A DNA stretch of 64,000 nucleotides from Mesorhizobium sp. M3A.F.Ca.ET.080.04.2.1 (GCF_003952525.1 NZ_CP034451.1:5246501-5310500), one strand, 5' to 3'; positions 1-11,802 are shown, numbered from the stretch's first letter. Numbers and translations are program-made. Notes: generated by a model from the sequence alone, not told the origin.

Positions 1-174
1 ATGAGCTTCCTGAAGCCTGGCATCGCAACCATTGCCCAGCCGGCTCATCAGATCGGCGTTGCCGCGACGGAAATGCTGCTTGACCGGATTGAGGGACAAT
101 CAGGACCGGTCAAGCATGTGATCCTGCCCGGGCGCTTTCTGGAACGACAGTCGATTGCTCCGTTGAAACCATAG
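1..174 (+). CDS. LacI-family transcriptional regulator, C-terminal end (partial)
   Basis: The reading frame is open from base 1 and stops at a TAG ending at 174, giving 57 residues. The segment with ATIAQPAHQIGVAATEMLLD followed by a LPGRFLERQS-like end is typical of the last part of the periplasmic-binding-like effector domain of LacI/GalR regulators, which often end on an E-R-x-S strand. The DNA-binding domain lies upstream of the window. It converges on the tct genes and is separated from them by a strong hairpin, so there is no evidence that it controls them. The first ATG is probably internal rather than the true start. Confidence 0.75.
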   Translation: MSFLKPGIATIAQPAHQIGVAATEMLLDRIEGQSGPVKHVILPGRFLERQSIAPLKP

Positions 175-217
175 AGCACGTTGTCTCAGAACCGCTGCAC
201 ACTTCTAAGCGCATGCA

Positions 218-259
218 TTGGAGCGGTTCATCGTTGCGCAGAACGTTGAACCGCTCCAA
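218..259. terminator. Bidirectional hairpin between the convergent LacI-type gene and tctA
   Basis: Perfect 13-base inverted arms (ttggagcggttca, and its complement at 247-259) flank a 16-base loop. It lies between two convergent genes, so a two-way terminator fits. The bases just before it (178-217) resemble half of the dispersed palindrome described at 44296-44341, so it may also be part of an intergenic repeat. Confidence 0.6.
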
Positions 260-295
260 CTCCTTGTTTGCGTTTGTAGCCGGGGCGGCTCCCGA

Positions 296-1837
296 TCAGT
301 CCTCGTCGCCGCCGAATTGCGACAGCGCCCGGCTGCCGCGCCAGCGTAGGTACATCGGCAGGAGCAGCGCGGTCATCGCCAGGCTCCACAGGATCACCGC
401 GATCCAGGAGTGGAACAGGAACATCGGATCGCCCTGGCTGATCTGCAGCCCCTGGCGGAGACTCTTTTCCGACATCGGCCCGAGGATCATGCCGACCACC
501 ACCGGCGCGATCGGATAGCCGAAACGCCGGAGCAGGTAGCCGAGAATGCCGAACAGCATCAACAGACCCAGGCCGAACGAGATCGGGATCGGGCCGAGGA
601 AGTAGGTCGAGCCGTCGGCGCCGATCGTGCCGAGCGTCGCGAACACCAGGATGCCGGCATAGAGCCACGGCCGGGGGATGGCGAGCAGCTTCACCCACAG
701 GCCGATCAGCGGCAGGTTGAGGACCAGCAGCATGAAGTTCGCCACCAGCAGGCTGGCGATCAGCCCCCAGACCAGCGGCGCATTGGTGGCGAAGAGCAAC
801 GGGCCGGGCTGAAGACCGAACTGCTGAAAGCCGGCCAGCATGATCGCCGCGGTTGCCGTGGTGGGCAGGCCGAGTGTCAAGAGCGGCACCAGTGTGCCGG
901 CTGCCGAGGCGTTGTTGGCGGCCTCGGGACCGGCGACGCCCTCGATCGCGCCCTTGCCGAACTCCTCCGGGTGTTTCGCAAAGCTCCGCTCCGCGGAATA
1001 GGAGAGAAAGCTCGAAATGTCGGCGCCGCCGGCCGGCATGGCGCCGATCGGGAAGCCGATTGCGGTGCCGCGCAGCCACGGCTTCCAGGAGCGCTTCCAG
1101 TCCTCGCGGGTCATCCAGACCGAGCCTTTTACGCGTTCGATCTTCTCCTCGCCGAAGGCATGGGTCGAGACGACCGCAAGGGTCTCGCCTATGGCGAACA
1201 GCGCGACGGCCAAGGTGGTGACCGAAATGCCGTCCAACAAGTTCGGGAACCCCATCGAAAGACGCGCCTGGCCGGTCAGCTGGTTGATGCCGATGAGCCC
1301 CAGCGCCAGGCCGATGAAAAGGGCGGTCAGTCCGCGCAGGGTTGAGTCGCCGAAGGCAGCCGAGACGGTCATGAAGGCGAGCAGCATCAGCGCGAAATAT
1401 TCCGCCGGCCCGAAGGACAGCGCGAACTTGACCACGCTCGGCGCGATGAAGGCGAGGCCCAGCGTCGCCAGCAGTCCGGCGACGAACGAGCCGATGGCAG
1501 CGGTGGCCAGCGCCGGGCCGCCGCGGCCCGAACGGGCCATCTTGTTGCCCTCCAGCGCGGTCACGATCGAGGCGCTTTCGCCGGGCGTGTTGAGCAGGAT
1601 CGAGGTGGTCGAGCCGCCATACATGCCGCCGTAGTAGATGCCGGCGAACATGATCAGCGATCCCGCCGGATCGAGCTTGTAGGTTACGGGCAGCAGCAGC
1701 GCGACGGTAAGCGCCGGACCGATGCCGGGCATGACGCCGACCGCGGTGCCGAGCGTGACGCCGATCAGCGCGTAGAAAAGTTTCGCCGGTTCGAGGGCGG
1801 TCAGCAGCCCCTGTCCCAGCAGGGCAAACGTATCCAT
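296..1837 (-). CDS. tctA: Tripartite tricarboxylate transporter, large membrane subunit TctA
   Basis: A 513-residue, strongly hydrophobic protein with about ten or more membrane spans, the usual size for TctA. The family signature region [20 protein letters not shown] lies near residues 27-46, and a second Gly/Pro-rich loop occurs in the C-terminal half. The family moves tricarboxylates or other organic acids across the inner membrane using an ion gradient and a periplasmic receptor. I chose the ATG at 1837 because GGAGG lies just upstream; the frame stays open further but adds a non-membrane leader. It is last in a TctC-TctB-TctA unit, 16 bases after tctB. The substrate cannot be read from sequence. 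Confidence 0.93.
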   Translation of the reverse strand: MDTFALLGQGLLTALEPAKLFYALIGVTLGTAVGVMPGIGPALTVALLLPVTYKLDPAGSLIMFAGIYYGGMYGGSTTSILLNTPGESASIVTALEGNKMARSGRGGPALATAAIGSFVAGLLATLGLAFIAPSVVKFALSFGPAEYFALMLLAFMTVSAAFGDSTLRGLTALFIGLALGLIGINQLTGQARLSMGFPNLLDGISVTTLAVALFAIGETLAVVSTHAFGEEKIERVKGSVWMTREDWKRSWKPWLRGTAIGFPIGAMPAGGADISSFLSYSAERSFAKHPEEFGKGAIEGVAGPEAANNASAAGTLVPLLTLGLPTTATAAIMLAGFQQFGLQPGPLLFATNAPLVWGLIASLLVANFMLLVLNLPLIGLWVKLLAIPRPWLYAGILVFATLGTIGADGSTYFLGPIPISFGLGLLMLFGILGYLLRRFGYPIAPVVVGMILGPMSEKSLRQGLQISQGDPMFLFHSWIAVILWSLAMTALLLPMYLRWRGSRALSQFGGDED

Positions 1838-1853
1838 GAACGTGCCTCCGGGC

Positions 1854-2339
1854 CTAGAAAACTTGTTCCAGCGGACCCGCTGGCAGCGAGAGCTGCAGGC
1901 CCTTGGCGAAAACGAACCAGACGACAAAGGAGAACGCGATTCCGATCGGCACCGTCCGCCACAGCGGCCCCTTGCCGAAACCCTTGGCGGCGGCAGCGAA
2001 CAGCAGACCGGTCGCGATGGAGAAGCCCAACGTCTTCATGGTCAGCAGTTGCGCCGCGAGTCCGCCAACGATCCAGATCATCGGCGGCAGGTCCTGAGCA
2101 CCGCGCTCGGGGAAGTCGCCTCGCCAGGCCTCTACCGCGGTCAGCACGCCGAGCACGAAAAGGCCGGTGGCGACAACATAGGGGAACGTCTTTGGCCCGA
2201 CTGGGGCGGATATGGCCACGCCGCCACTGTTCAGCGTGCTCCACGCAATGCCGACGGCGACCAGCAGGAGGGCCGCGGCGATGGCGAACGCCGCCCCGTC
2301 GGGGCGGCGTTCGTTCTTGGTCGGGTGCGGATCGCTCAT
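1854..2339 (-). CDS. tctB: Tripartite tricarboxylate transporter, small membrane subunit TctB
   Basis: A 161-residue protein with a short polar N-terminus ([12 protein letters not shown]) and four predicted membrane segments, the expected TctB layout. TctB is the poorly conserved small subunit that pairs with TctA. The start overlaps the tctC stop by four bases (ATGA), so the two are translationally coupled. Identification rests on size, hydrophobicity and position between tctC and tctA more than on sequence motifs. Confidence 0.88.
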   Translation of the reverse strand: MSDPHPTKNERRPDGAAFAIAAALLLVAVGIAWSTLNSGGVAISAPVGPKTFPYVVATGLFVLGVLTAVEAWRGDFPERGAQDLPPMIWIVGGLAAQLLTMKTLGFSIATGLLFAAAAKGFGKGPLWRTVPIGIAFSFVVWFVFAKGLQLSLPAGPLEQVF

Positions 2340-3280
2340 TTCACCAGACCGATCTGCTTCAGGATTTCCGAGGTGGACTCGCTGTCCTTCTTGAGCTGCG
2401 CGGCGAAATCGTCACCGGCCAGGTAGGTGTTGGCCCAGCCCTTGTCCGCAAGCACCTTCTGCCAGGAAGGCGACTGCACCATCTTGTCGATGTCACCGAG
2501 GATGGCAGTCTTCTGTTCCGCCGAGATGCCGGGGGCGGCCGCGACCATTCGCCAATTCTGGATCGACACGTCGATTCCAGCCTCCTTGAAGGTCGGGGCG
2601 TCGATGCCCTCGATCTTGGCGTCCGAGGAGATGCCGATAATGCGCAAGGTGCCGGACTTGATCTGTTCCTTGAACTCACCGTAGCCGGAAAGGCCGACGG
2701 TGACCTGGTTGCCAAGGATCGCCGCGAGAGCCTCGCCGCCGCCGGCGAAGGCGATGTAGTTGACCTTGGTCGGATCGACACCCGCGGCCTTGGCGATCAG
2801 GCCGGCCGTGATGTGATCCGTGCCGCCGGCAGAGCCGCCGCCCCAGGAGACGGAGCCCGGGTCGGCCTTCAGCTTCGCCACCAGACCGGCCATGTCCTTG
2901 ATGTCGGACGCGGCGGGCACGACGAGGGCTTCATACTCGCCGGTCAGGCGGGCAATCGGCGTCACCTCGGCGAGCGTCACAGGCGAACTGTTGGTGAGGA
3001 TCGCGCCGACCATGACGTAGCCGCCCACGATCAGCTGGCTGGCGTCGCCTTTGGCCTGGTTGACGAATTGGGCGAGCCCGATCGTGCCGCCGGCGCCCGG
3101 AACGTTGGTCACCTGCACGCTGCCGGAAATCTTCTCGTCCTGCAGGGCCGATTGCATCGAGCGCGCGGTCTGGTCCCAGCCGCCTCCCGGCGCAGCCGGC
3201 GCCAGGATTTTATAGTCCTCCGCCATGGCGGGCACAGCCATCGCGCCAGCCAGAAGCGCAGCCAAAATGTAATGTTTCAT
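2336..3280 (-). CDS. tctC: Tripartite tricarboxylate transporter receptor TctC (Bug family)
   Basis: A 314-residue periplasmic receptor. It starts with a clear Sec signal peptide ([20 protein letters not shown], cleavage after residue 20) and then the Bug-family ligand loop [15 protein letters not shown], whose aspartate contacts carboxylated ligands in known structures. The ATG at 3280 follows GGGAGGAAG; the open frame runs 35 codons further upstream but that would bury the signal peptide. It is the first gene of the transporter unit, the usual order when receptor is made in excess. The upstream gap of 422 bases separates it from the binding-protein/two-component genes, which probably regulate it. 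Confidence 0.93.
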   Translation of the reverse strand: MKHYILAALLAGAMAVPAMAEDYKILAPAAPGGGWDQTARSMQSALQDEKISGSVQVTNVPGAGGTIGLAQFVNQAKGDASQLIVGGYVMVGAILTNSSPVTLAEVTPIARLTGEYEALVVPAASDIKDMAGLVAKLKADPGSVSWGGGSAGGTDHITAGLIAKAAGVDPTKVNYIAFAGGGEALAAILGNQVTVGLSGYGEFKEQIKSGTLRIIGISSDAKIEGIDAPTFKEAGIDVSIQNWRMVAAAPGISAEQKTAILGDIDKMVQSPSWQKVLADKGWANTYLAGDDFAAQLKKDSESTSEILKQIGLVK

Positions 3281-3702
3281 CAAACTTCCTCCCTTGTGAC
3301 CTGCCAATGACCCGCCACCCTGCGCGCAAGGCTCATGCAAGCCGTGCCAGCCGGACAGGTCCTGTTTTGATGCGTCATGATCCACTGCATTCGCGGTCGG
3401 TCGCGACGAGAATACGAATGGCGTACTGATTTCGAGCGCAGCCCTTGCCGCCTCGAGGTCTCCTCCCTCCCGACAGCGTCGGTCGCCTGTCGCGACCGTT
3501 AGTAGTTGGGGATGCTAGCCGTCAAAGCTGTCAAAAGCCTGACGTTCCAAACCCGATCGACGTCCGCCGCGGAAGCATGCTGCCGCTGACAGCGATGGCT
3601 CTTTGCCGGCAATGCCTGCGGCGACGTTACCCCTCCGGCGACGGCCGTGCGCCTTTCTCGACCATGGCAGTGACGCGGCATTGCAGCCAGGAGCAGAGCG
3701 CT
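3281..3702. other. 422-base gap upstream of tctC with no gene seen
   Basis: This lies between the stop of the binding-protein gene (3703) and the start of tctC (3280), both on the minus strand. It should hold the tctC promoter and any site for the upstream TctD-like response regulator. Apart from the Shine-Dalgarno next to tctC, I see no convincing repeat, promoter or small gene. Confidence 0.4.
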
Positions 3703-4719
3703 TCAATGCCGCGTCGAATGGATAAGGGCCTGCCAGGCTTTGATGAACCTTGCCCGCTTGATGGGATCGAGAAAGACCAGCAGCGAAGCGTCCAGGGCAA
3801 TCGGCTGCGATGGTATCGAATCCGCCGGGCGATAACTCTCCAAGCTCGCGAAGCGCGCCTGAATCTTCGGCGCCAACAGGAAATCCAGAAAGGCTCCACC
3901 CAGATCCGGACGCTTGGCCTCGCGCGGAATCATCGCCACGCGCGAGAGCACCAGCGTATAGTCCGCCGGGAGGACGATCTCGATGGGCGCACCACGCTGC
4001 TTGCGGGCGAGCGCATAGGAGCCCAGAACATTGTAGGCGATGAGGACATCTCCCTTCTCGACCTTGTCCAGCATCTCGCCGCTGCAGCAATGAAGTGCCA
4101 CGTCCGCGCGGCCGAGGCTCTGCACCAGCGCGGTGTATGTGTTGGAGTGGATCGAGTCCTGAGTGGCGAACAAATAGCCAAGGCCGCTCAGCCCGATGTC
4201 GTATGTGGCAACCCGGCCGCGCAGCTTCTCCCTGTTTCGGTCGATGAACTGGGCAAGTTGCTCGCGCGACTGAGGGGGTGGGCCAAGCGCCGACAGGCCA
4301 ACGTTGTAGACAGTGACTGCCGGCTCGGCCGAGATGGCGAAGGCCGCGTTGCGCCAGGAGGGCCAACGGGGGGAGGCTGCGGACGACAGGAAGTGTTCGT
4401 GCGCGAATCCGTCGTTGACGAGCTTGATCTGGAGGTCGGCGGCCGTGCTGATGGTCAGGTCCGGCGAGGTGGGCCGGCCGGCCCTGATGCGGTTGTAAAG
4501 GTCCGCCGACTGGAGATCGGAATAGGTGATGGACATGTTGGGATGGAGATTCAGGAAGCTTTCGATGACGGGCTTCAGCTCCTGCAGATCGGTCGATCCC
4601 CAGATCACAAGGTGCGAGCTGGCGTCTTGCGGCCCGAAACGGGTCACCACGTCGGCGGCCGACGCGGTCGCCCAGAAAATCAACGCCAATCCCATCGCCA
4701 ACGGAAGCCGGCACCTCAT
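3703..4719 (-). CDS. Periplasmic binding protein associated with a TctDE-type two-component system
   Basis: A 338-residue protein with a signal peptide (about residues 1-22, ending ATASAADVV) and the two-lobed fold of iron/phosphonate-like ABC binding proteins: LVIWGSTDLQELKPVIESF near the N-terminus and a TISTAADLQIKLVNDG segment. No permease or ATPase lies beside it. It sits directly downstream of a sensor kinase and response regulator, and its ATG overlaps the predicted original kinase stop (ATGA). This arrangement is common for TctE-like kinases and suggests that the protein presents ligand to the kinase rather than to a transporter. That role is inferred. The ligand is unknown. Confidence 0.8.
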   Translation of the reverse strand: MRCRLPLAMGLALIFWATASAADVVTRFGPQDASSHLVIWGSTDLQELKPVIESFLNLHPNMSITYSDLQSADLYNRIRAGRPTSPDLTISTAADLQIKLVNDGFAHEHFLSSAASPRWPSWRNAAFAISAEPAVTVYNVGLSALGPPPQSREQLAQFIDRNREKLRGRVATYDIGLSGLGYLFATQDSIHSNTYTALVQSLGRADVALHCCSGEMLDKVEKGDVLIAYNVLGSYALARKQRGAPIEIVLPADYTLVLSRVAMIPREAKRPDLGGAFLDFLLAPKIQARFASLESYRPADSIPSQPIALDASLLVFLDPIKRARFIKAWQALIHSTRH

Positions 4720-6081
4720 TGGCTGAACTCTTCCGGAGGCTGATAGGGGGGAAGACCATTTTCACGACCAAACCTCCGCCTTCGCGATCATGGAAGGACA
4801 GGATCGCATCGTGGCGCCGCATGACGTTGGCGACGATGGCAAGACCAAGACCGCTCCCCGCTGTGTTGTGGGAGCGTGAGCCGCGTACGAAACGCTCGGT
4901 TATGTGCTGACGGTCCTCGCGCGTATGCCGGGGCCGCGATCCTCTATCCTGAGGACAGCGCGGCCGTTCTCCAGACTGAGCTGCACCGTTATGGGCTCTG
5001 CCGCGCCGGCGTATTTCAGGGCGTTGTCGAGCAGGTTCTTGACCGCTTCGGTCAGCATCAAGGCGTCGCCCTCGACATACGGCGCGGTTTCGAGGGTTTC
5101 GATGCGCAGGTTGACCTTCGTTCCCGTCCGCGACTCGAACTCGTCCGTGGCGAGTTCGACCAGCTCCAGCAGGTCGATCGGCACCAGCGACGCGATCTCG
5201 CCGCGGTGCGCGACCATCGTGTCGGCCAGCAACTGATCGGCGAGGCGGCTGACGACGATCGCATTCCAGTGGATGGTGCGCAGATGCTGGCGCACGCTGC
5301 TTCCGTCAGGTTCATCCATCGCCGATTCGACCTGCACGCTGAGATTGGACAGCGGCGTACGAAGCTGGTGCGCGGACTCGGCGATGAAGTTCTGCATGCG
5401 CGCATGCAGGGCGGTCAACCGCCCGATCAAGAAGTTCAGTGCCGCGACCAGATGGCGGATTTCCCGGGGAACCGGGATGTCGAGCGCTTTGAGGCTCGAC
5501 GGGTCGTTGGCGACAATCGCCCGCTCGATCGTATCCAGCGGCTGCAGCGCGCCGCGGACTGCCAGCCAGACCAATCCGATCGCCAGCAGCATCAGGCCGG
5601 CCGCGGGCCCGAACGATCGCCGCAGGAGATCCGACGCAAAGTGCTGCTGCTCCTCATCCGTCTCCGCGACGACGATGGTCACCCAGCCCGATTGACTGCC
5701 GCCCGAGATGAAGCGGCCGAGCTTGCAGATGCGCACCGATACGCCGAGAAAGACCCCGTTGCTGAACTCGGGATTCGGGGAGTTTGCGGGTGGAAGATCG
5801 GCGGCGAGATCTCCATAGCCTGTGATCAGCGAACCATCCGGAGCGGTGACCCGGTAGAAGATCCGGCTCGAGGTGCGGCTTGCGAGGATTGCATGGGACG
5901 AATAGGGCAGGTCGACCGTCGGCGCGCCATCGTCATACTGGACAGCGTCAGCGATGGACAGCGCCGAAGCGGCGATCAGATGGTCGAAGGATCGCTCCGC
6001 CGCCCGCTGCGCGTGGAAATGCATGTAAGAAAACAGGATGAGCCCGAGCACGATGAAGACCGGCACCAGCCGGCCGAACAA
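4716..6081 (-). pseudogene. TctE-like sensor histidine kinase, frameshifted
   Basis: The long frame (6081 to 4900) has membrane helices near residues 5-20 and 157-175 around a periplasmic domain, the H-box SAHQLRTPLS with His238, an N-box (LLDNALKYA) and the first part of the ATP lid (RGPGIRA). It then stops. The rest continues in another frame with ERFVRGS and GSGLGLAIVANVM. One missing G near 4918 restores this. A second missing base in a C6 run near 4752-4757 would give a natural C-terminus ending EEFSQ at 4716, overlapping the next gene's ATG. The only in-frame start is TTG; one more base in an A run near 6102 would allow ATG at 6107. Several one-base losses in one gene suggest sequence error as much as decay. 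Confidence 0.8.
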
Positions 6082-6103
6082 TCGAGCGCGGATGGAATGC
6101 GTT

Positions 6104-6778
6104 TCATTGCCGCTTTTTGTGTTCGGCGACGTAGCCTTCCCCCCAAACCGTCCTGATGTCGACCTGTGTGCCGGCGAGCTTTTTCCTCAGGCGTGAAACA
6201 TAAAGTTCGACGGCATTCGGCGCCGCCGGTTCATCGAAGGCGAAGAGGTGATCCAGAATGGCATCCTTGGTCAACAGGTGATCGAGCTTTCCAAGGAACA
6301 GTTCGAGCAGCCGGAACTCCCGCTGCCCGAGGGGAACGTGATGACCGTCGATTTCCACCCGCCGGCGAGCCAGGTCGAACGTGAGATTTGCAATCGTAAT
6401 CGTGCTGCTCGCATGGCCGTGCGGGCGCAGGAGCAGCGCGCGAATCCGCGCTTCGATCTCGGTGAGCTCGAAAGGTTTGACGACATAGTCGTCCGCGCCG
6501 ATGTCGAGCACCCGCACCTTTTCCTCAAGCCCGCCACGTGCGGTCATGACCAGAACCGGCACAGTTGCCTTCCTGGCTCGCAAACGACCGAGGAAAATCT
6601 CGCCATCCACTTTTGGCAAGATCAGGTCGAGCAGGACCAGGTCGTATACGCCCTCCTGGAAAAGCTGATTGGCGCTCTCGCCGTCCTTCGCCCAGTCGAC
6701 GGCATAGCCCGAACGTCGCAAGCGCCCGATCACAGCCGTGGCCTGATCGACGCTGTCCTCCACAAACAGAATACGCAT
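6104..6778 (-). CDS. OmpR-family response regulator, TctD-like
   Basis: A 224-residue response regulator. The receiver domain (about residues 1-115) has the acidic pair in ILFVEDS, the phosphorylated Asp51 in LVLLDLILP, Thr in LVMTARG and Lys in VVKPFE. A winged-helix OmpR output domain fills residues 130-220, ending VWGEGYVAEH. It is the first gene of a minus-strand unit with the kinase and the binding protein. In Salmonella, TctD/TctE control the tctCBA transporter, and the same gene set follows downstream here, so tctC is the probable target. Confidence 0.9.
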   Translation of the reverse strand: MRILFVEDSVDQATAVIGRLRRSGYAVDWAKDGESANQLFQEGVYDLVLLDLILPKVDGEIFLGRLRARKATVPVLVMTARGGLEEKVRVLDIGADDYVVKPFELTEIEARIRALLLRPHGHASSTITIANLTFDLARRRVEIDGHHVPLGQREFRLLELFLGKLDHLLTKDAILDHLFAFDEPAAPNAVELYVSRLRKKLAGTQVDIRTVWGEGYVAEHKKRQ

Positions 6779-6992
6779 GGCTGCCGAACAACCCTCCCTG
6801 TCGCAGGCACCTCACCCCGGGCTTCCCGTACCTCCTTCAGTTCGTTCGGGGCGCTTCAGTGACAGGTTACTGACAGCTTTGCGGGTCAATATCAAGCAAA
6901 TATCCGGCCGAGACTCATACTTCGTTGAGGCTGACAAAAATCTGGGAGGAATTTTGTTGGTTTGTGCTCCAGCGCGGGCCGAACCAGGATAT

Positions 6993-7015
6993 ATTCTTAT
7001 GAATTTTATAAGAAT
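6993..7015. promoter_or_regulatory. AT-rich palindrome in a divergent promoter region
   Basis: An 8-base perfect inverted repeat (ATTCTTAT / ATAAGAAT) with a 7-base centre. It lies in the 450-base gap 6779-7228 between the divergent response regulator and the aconitase remnant. About 6880-7110 is clearly more AT-rich than the genes around it. The spacing suits a dimeric regulator, but I cannot name it. No other gene is visible in the gap. Confidence 0.5.
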
Positions 7016-7228
7016 GTCCTGTGGTATCGGCATACAACTGCAAAGATATATTTCAACAACACAAGCGTTAGGTGCAGCTATCTCTGGTTTGCGCCTATAT
7101 TCCAGGTGGCGCACCTTTCGTGGTTTATTGTGCAATGGTCCCAAAGCATCCTCCGGCTTCAGCGGCATAAGGCCGTTCTGGCCTGCGGGCTTGGCAAGGC
7201 GGATTCTCGCCCGGAGAGGAGTGCGGAA

Positions 7229-8960
<1,732 letters not shown>

Positions 8961-8999
8961 TCAAACATCAACGATCTCAGCATGATAGGGAGAAGAACC

Positions 9000-10022
9000 G
9001 TGACAAAAGCCGTTCCCGCCACCCTGATACCCGGCGACGGCATCGGTCCTGAAATCTCGGATGCCGTGGTCCAGATTCTCGACGCCGTCAACGCGCCGTT
9101 CGAATGGGACCGTCAGTTTGGCGGCCTGGCAGGCATCGAACAGGGCGGCGAGCCCATGCCGCAGGCCACGCTCGACAGCATCCGCCGTACCAAGCTGGCT
9201 CTGAAGGGTCCGCTGACGACGCCCGTCGGCGGAGGCTTCCGCTCCGTCAATGTGCGGTGACGGGAGACGTTCGGACTGTATGCCAATGTTCGTCCGGCCA
9301 AGACGCTGGTCTCCGGCGGGCGCTATGACGACATCGATATCGTGCTGATCCGCGAGAATCTCGAAGGTCTTTACGTCGCCTTCGAGCACTTCATCCCGGT
9401 GGGCGACGATCCGCAGGCGGTGGCGATCTCGCAGGGCATCAACACCAAGGCCGAATGCCGGCGCATCGTGAAATACGCCTTCGACTATGCGCTGGCCAAC
9501 GGGCGCAAGAAGGTCACGGTCGTACACAAGGCGAACGTGCTGAAGGCGCTCACGGGCATTTTCCTCGCCGCCGGCAAGGAAATCGCTAAGGAATATGAAG
9601 GCCGCGTCGCGATGGACGACCGCATCGTCGACGCCTGCGCCATGCAGCTCGTCATGAAGCCCGAGCAGTTCGATGTCATCGTGACCACCAATCTGTTCGG
9701 CGATATTCTTTCCGACCAGATCGCCGGCCTGGTTGGCGGTCTCGGCATGGCGCCGGGAGCCAATATCGGCCCCGACGCCGCGATCTTCGAAGCGGTCCAC
9801 GGGTCAGCTCCCGACATCGCGGGCAAGGGGATCGCCAATCCGTTGGCCTTGCTGCTTGCTGCCTGCCTCATGCTGGAACATGTTGGCGAGGGTGCGAAGG
9901 CAGAGGCGATCCGCAAGGCGGTGGACACTGTCCTGAACACCGACAACATCCGGACCGGCGACCTCGGCGGCAATACCTCAACGAAGGACTTCGCGGCAGC
10001 GATCGTAAAGCGACTGGCATGA
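9000..10022 (+). pseudogene. NAD-type isocitrate/isopropylmalate dehydrogenase family, in-frame stop
   Basis: The frame encodes a beta-decarboxylating dehydrogenase of about 340 residues. It starts LIPGDGIGPEISDAV, and after the stop continues YANVRPAKTL, IRENLEGLY, the NVLKALTG region, the metal-binding DIL-SDQIAGL region and the GSAPDIAGKG motif near the C-terminus. A TGA at 9258-9260 interrupts it in the same frame just before RETFGLYANVRP. The GTG at 9000, preceded by AGGGAG, is the likelier start than the ATG at 8982. The stop overlaps the next start (ATGA). Its place after aconitase favours isocitrate dehydrogenase over isopropylmalate dehydrogenase. Read literally it is a nonsense mutant; a single-base sequence error is possible. 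Confidence 0.82.
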
Positions 10023-11731
10023 CACAAACGCAAACAACGAATGCTCCTCCCGAGCAAGACAAGCGGACCGAAATGCGGATGGTAAAAGGATCAGACCTTC
10101 TCGTTGCCGCCCTCGAGAACGAGGGGGTGGATCGAATTTTCGGAGTGCCCGGCGAAGAGAATCTCGACGTTGTCGAGTCGCTGCGCAATTCGAAGATCCA
10201 GCTTATCCTGACCCGGCATGAGCAGGCCGCCGCATTCATGGCCGCCACCTACGGACGCCTGACCGGAAGGCCGGGCGTCTGCATTTCCACCTTGGGACCG
10301 GGTGCTCTCAATTTTTCGACGGGTGCGGCCTATGCCCATCTCGGCGCGATGCCGATGGTCATGATCACGGGCCAGAAGGCGATCATGAGCAGCCGCCAGG
10401 CGCGCTTCCAGATCGTCGATGTCATCGCCTCGATGAAGCCGTTGACCAAGATGACCCGCCAGATCGTCAGTGCCGCCAGCATTCCCACGATTGTGCGGGA
10501 TGCCTTCCGCACCGCGATGGAGGAGCGGCCCGGCCCGGTCCATCTCGAATTGCCTGAAGACATCGCCGGCGACGAGGTGGAGGCCGTGCCGGTGGTGCCG
10601 GTCCATCCGATCGAGATTCCGGTTGCGCATCGCACCGCGCTCGACCGCGCCGCCGAGATGATCATCCAGGCCAAGCGTCCGCTGATCATGTTCGGCGCCG
10701 CGGCCAGCCGGCCGCGCGGGACCTATGGTATCTCGAGCTTCGTGCGGCGCACCGGCATCCCGTTCTTCAATACGCAGATGGGCAAGGGCACGGTGCCCGG
10801 CGGCTCCAACCTCTACATGGGCACCGCCGCGCTATCCGAGCGTGACTACGTGCACGATGCGGTCGACAAGGCCGACCTGATCATCTCGATCGGACACGAT
10901 ACGGTCGAGAAGCCGCCCTTCATCATGGGGCCGAAGGGACCGAAGGTGATCCATGTCGGCTATACGCCGGCGACGGTCGAGCAGGTCTTCTTCCCGCATG
11001 CCGAGGTGGTGGGCGATGTCGGCCCGAGTCTCGAACTTTTGGCGGACCGGATCGAAGGCAAACTGCCCAACGCCGCCGCCCTGCTGCCGCTGCGCCAGGA
11101 GATCCTGGCCAAGATCGCGGATCGCGCCGACGAGGACCGCTGGCCGGTGACGCCGCAGCGCCTCGTCCACGACATTCGCGGGGTGATCCCCGAGAATGGC
11201 ATCCTGGCGCTCGACAACGGCATGTATAAGATCTGGTTCGCGCGCAACTACCGGACCTATGTCGCCAACACCGTGCTGCTCGACAACGCGCTGGCGACGA
11301 TGGGCGCGGGGCTGCCCTCGGCCATGATGGCTGCCATGCTCTACCCGAATCGCCGCGTCATGGCGGTGTGCGGCGACGGCGGCTTCATGATGAACAGCCA
11401 GGAGCTGGAGACGGCGGTTCGGCTTAAGCTGAACCTCGTCGTGCTCATCCTCGACGATGGCGCCTACGGCATGATCCGCTGGAAGCAGGCGGTCGACAAC
11501 TTCCCGGACTTCGGCCTGACCTTCAGCAATCCGGACTTCGTGACCTATGCGCAGGCCTATGGCGCGAAGGGCACGCGGGTCCAGTCCCTGGAGGAGTTCG
11601 CGCCGACGCTCGAAGCCGCCTTCCAGGGCGGAGGGGTTCATGTCGTGGCGGTGCCGATCGACTATTCGGAAAACATTCGCGTGCTCATCGACGAACTGCG
11701 GGGGCGTACGTCGAAGCCTGCGGATGCCTGA
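10019..11731 (+). CDS. ThDP-dependent enzyme, acetolactate synthase large-subunit family
   Basis: A 570-residue protein with the three-domain ThDP fold. Glu68 in RHEQAAAFMA is the cofactor-activating glutamate. The central domain is NAD/FAD-like, and the C-terminal ThDP/Mg motif begins GDGGFMMNSQELETA and ends DDGAYGMI. Catabolic AlsS-type acetolactate synthases and other 2-keto acid decarboxylases share this plan. No small regulatory subunit is nearby, so a biosynthetic IlvB role is unlikely. It overlaps idh by four bases and leads into the alcohol dehydrogenase and PHA genes. It may form acetoin precursors or an aldehyde from pyruvate, but the substrate is not fixed by sequence. Confidence 0.85.
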   Translation: MTQTQTTNAPPEQDKRTEMRMVKGSDLLVAALENEGVDRIFGVPGEENLDVVESLRNSKIQLILTRHEQAAAFMAATYGRLTGRPGVCISTLGPGALNFSTGAAYAHLGAMPMVMITGQKAIMSSRQARFQIVDVIASMKPLTKMTRQIVSAASIPTIVRDAFRTAMEERPGPVHLELPEDIAGDEVEAVPVVPVHPIEIPVAHRTALDRAAEMIIQAKRPLIMFGAAASRPRGTYGISSFVRRTGIPFFNTQMGKGTVPGGSNLYMGTAALSERDYVHDAVDKADLIISIGHDTVEKPPFIMGPKGPKVIHVGYTPATVEQVFFPHAEVVGDVGPSLELLADRIEGKLPNAAALLPLRQEILAKIADRADEDRWPVTPQRLVHDIRGVIPENGILALDNGMYKIWFARNYRTYVANTVLLDNALATMGAGLPSAMMAAMLYPNRRVMAVCGDGGFMMNSQELETAVRLKLNLVVLILDDGAYGMIRWKQAVDNFPDFGLTFSNPDFVTYAQAYGAKGTRVQSLEEFAPTLEAAFQGGGVHVVAVPIDYSENIRVLIDELRGRTSKPADA

Positions 11732-11762
11732 TCAAGTTGCACGGGCGGAGGCCGTGCGAGGC

Positions 11763-11802
11763 TAGAGCACTTCGCGTTTCGGAGGAAAGCGGAAATGTTT
11801 TA
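11763..11802. repeat. Short intergenic repeat-like stretch
   Basis: The tagagcacttcgcgtttcgg stretch followed by ggaaatgttttag resembles short dispersed sequences I associate with rhizobial intergenic regions. It lies in the 225-base gap before the iron alcohol dehydrogenase. I see no second full copy in this window, so the assignment is weak. Confidence 0.3.

Noticed and set aside
410..1345. Long plus-strand open frame opposite tctA
   Set aside because: Composition is Arg/Glu/Gln/His-rich as expected from the complement of a high-GC membrane-protein gene; no ribosome site or family likeness.
9258..9260. TGA read as selenocysteine in the isocitrate dehydrogenase-like gene
   Set aside because: This family has no selenoproteins and I see no SECIS-like hairpin directly after the codon; a nonsense change or sequence error is simpler.
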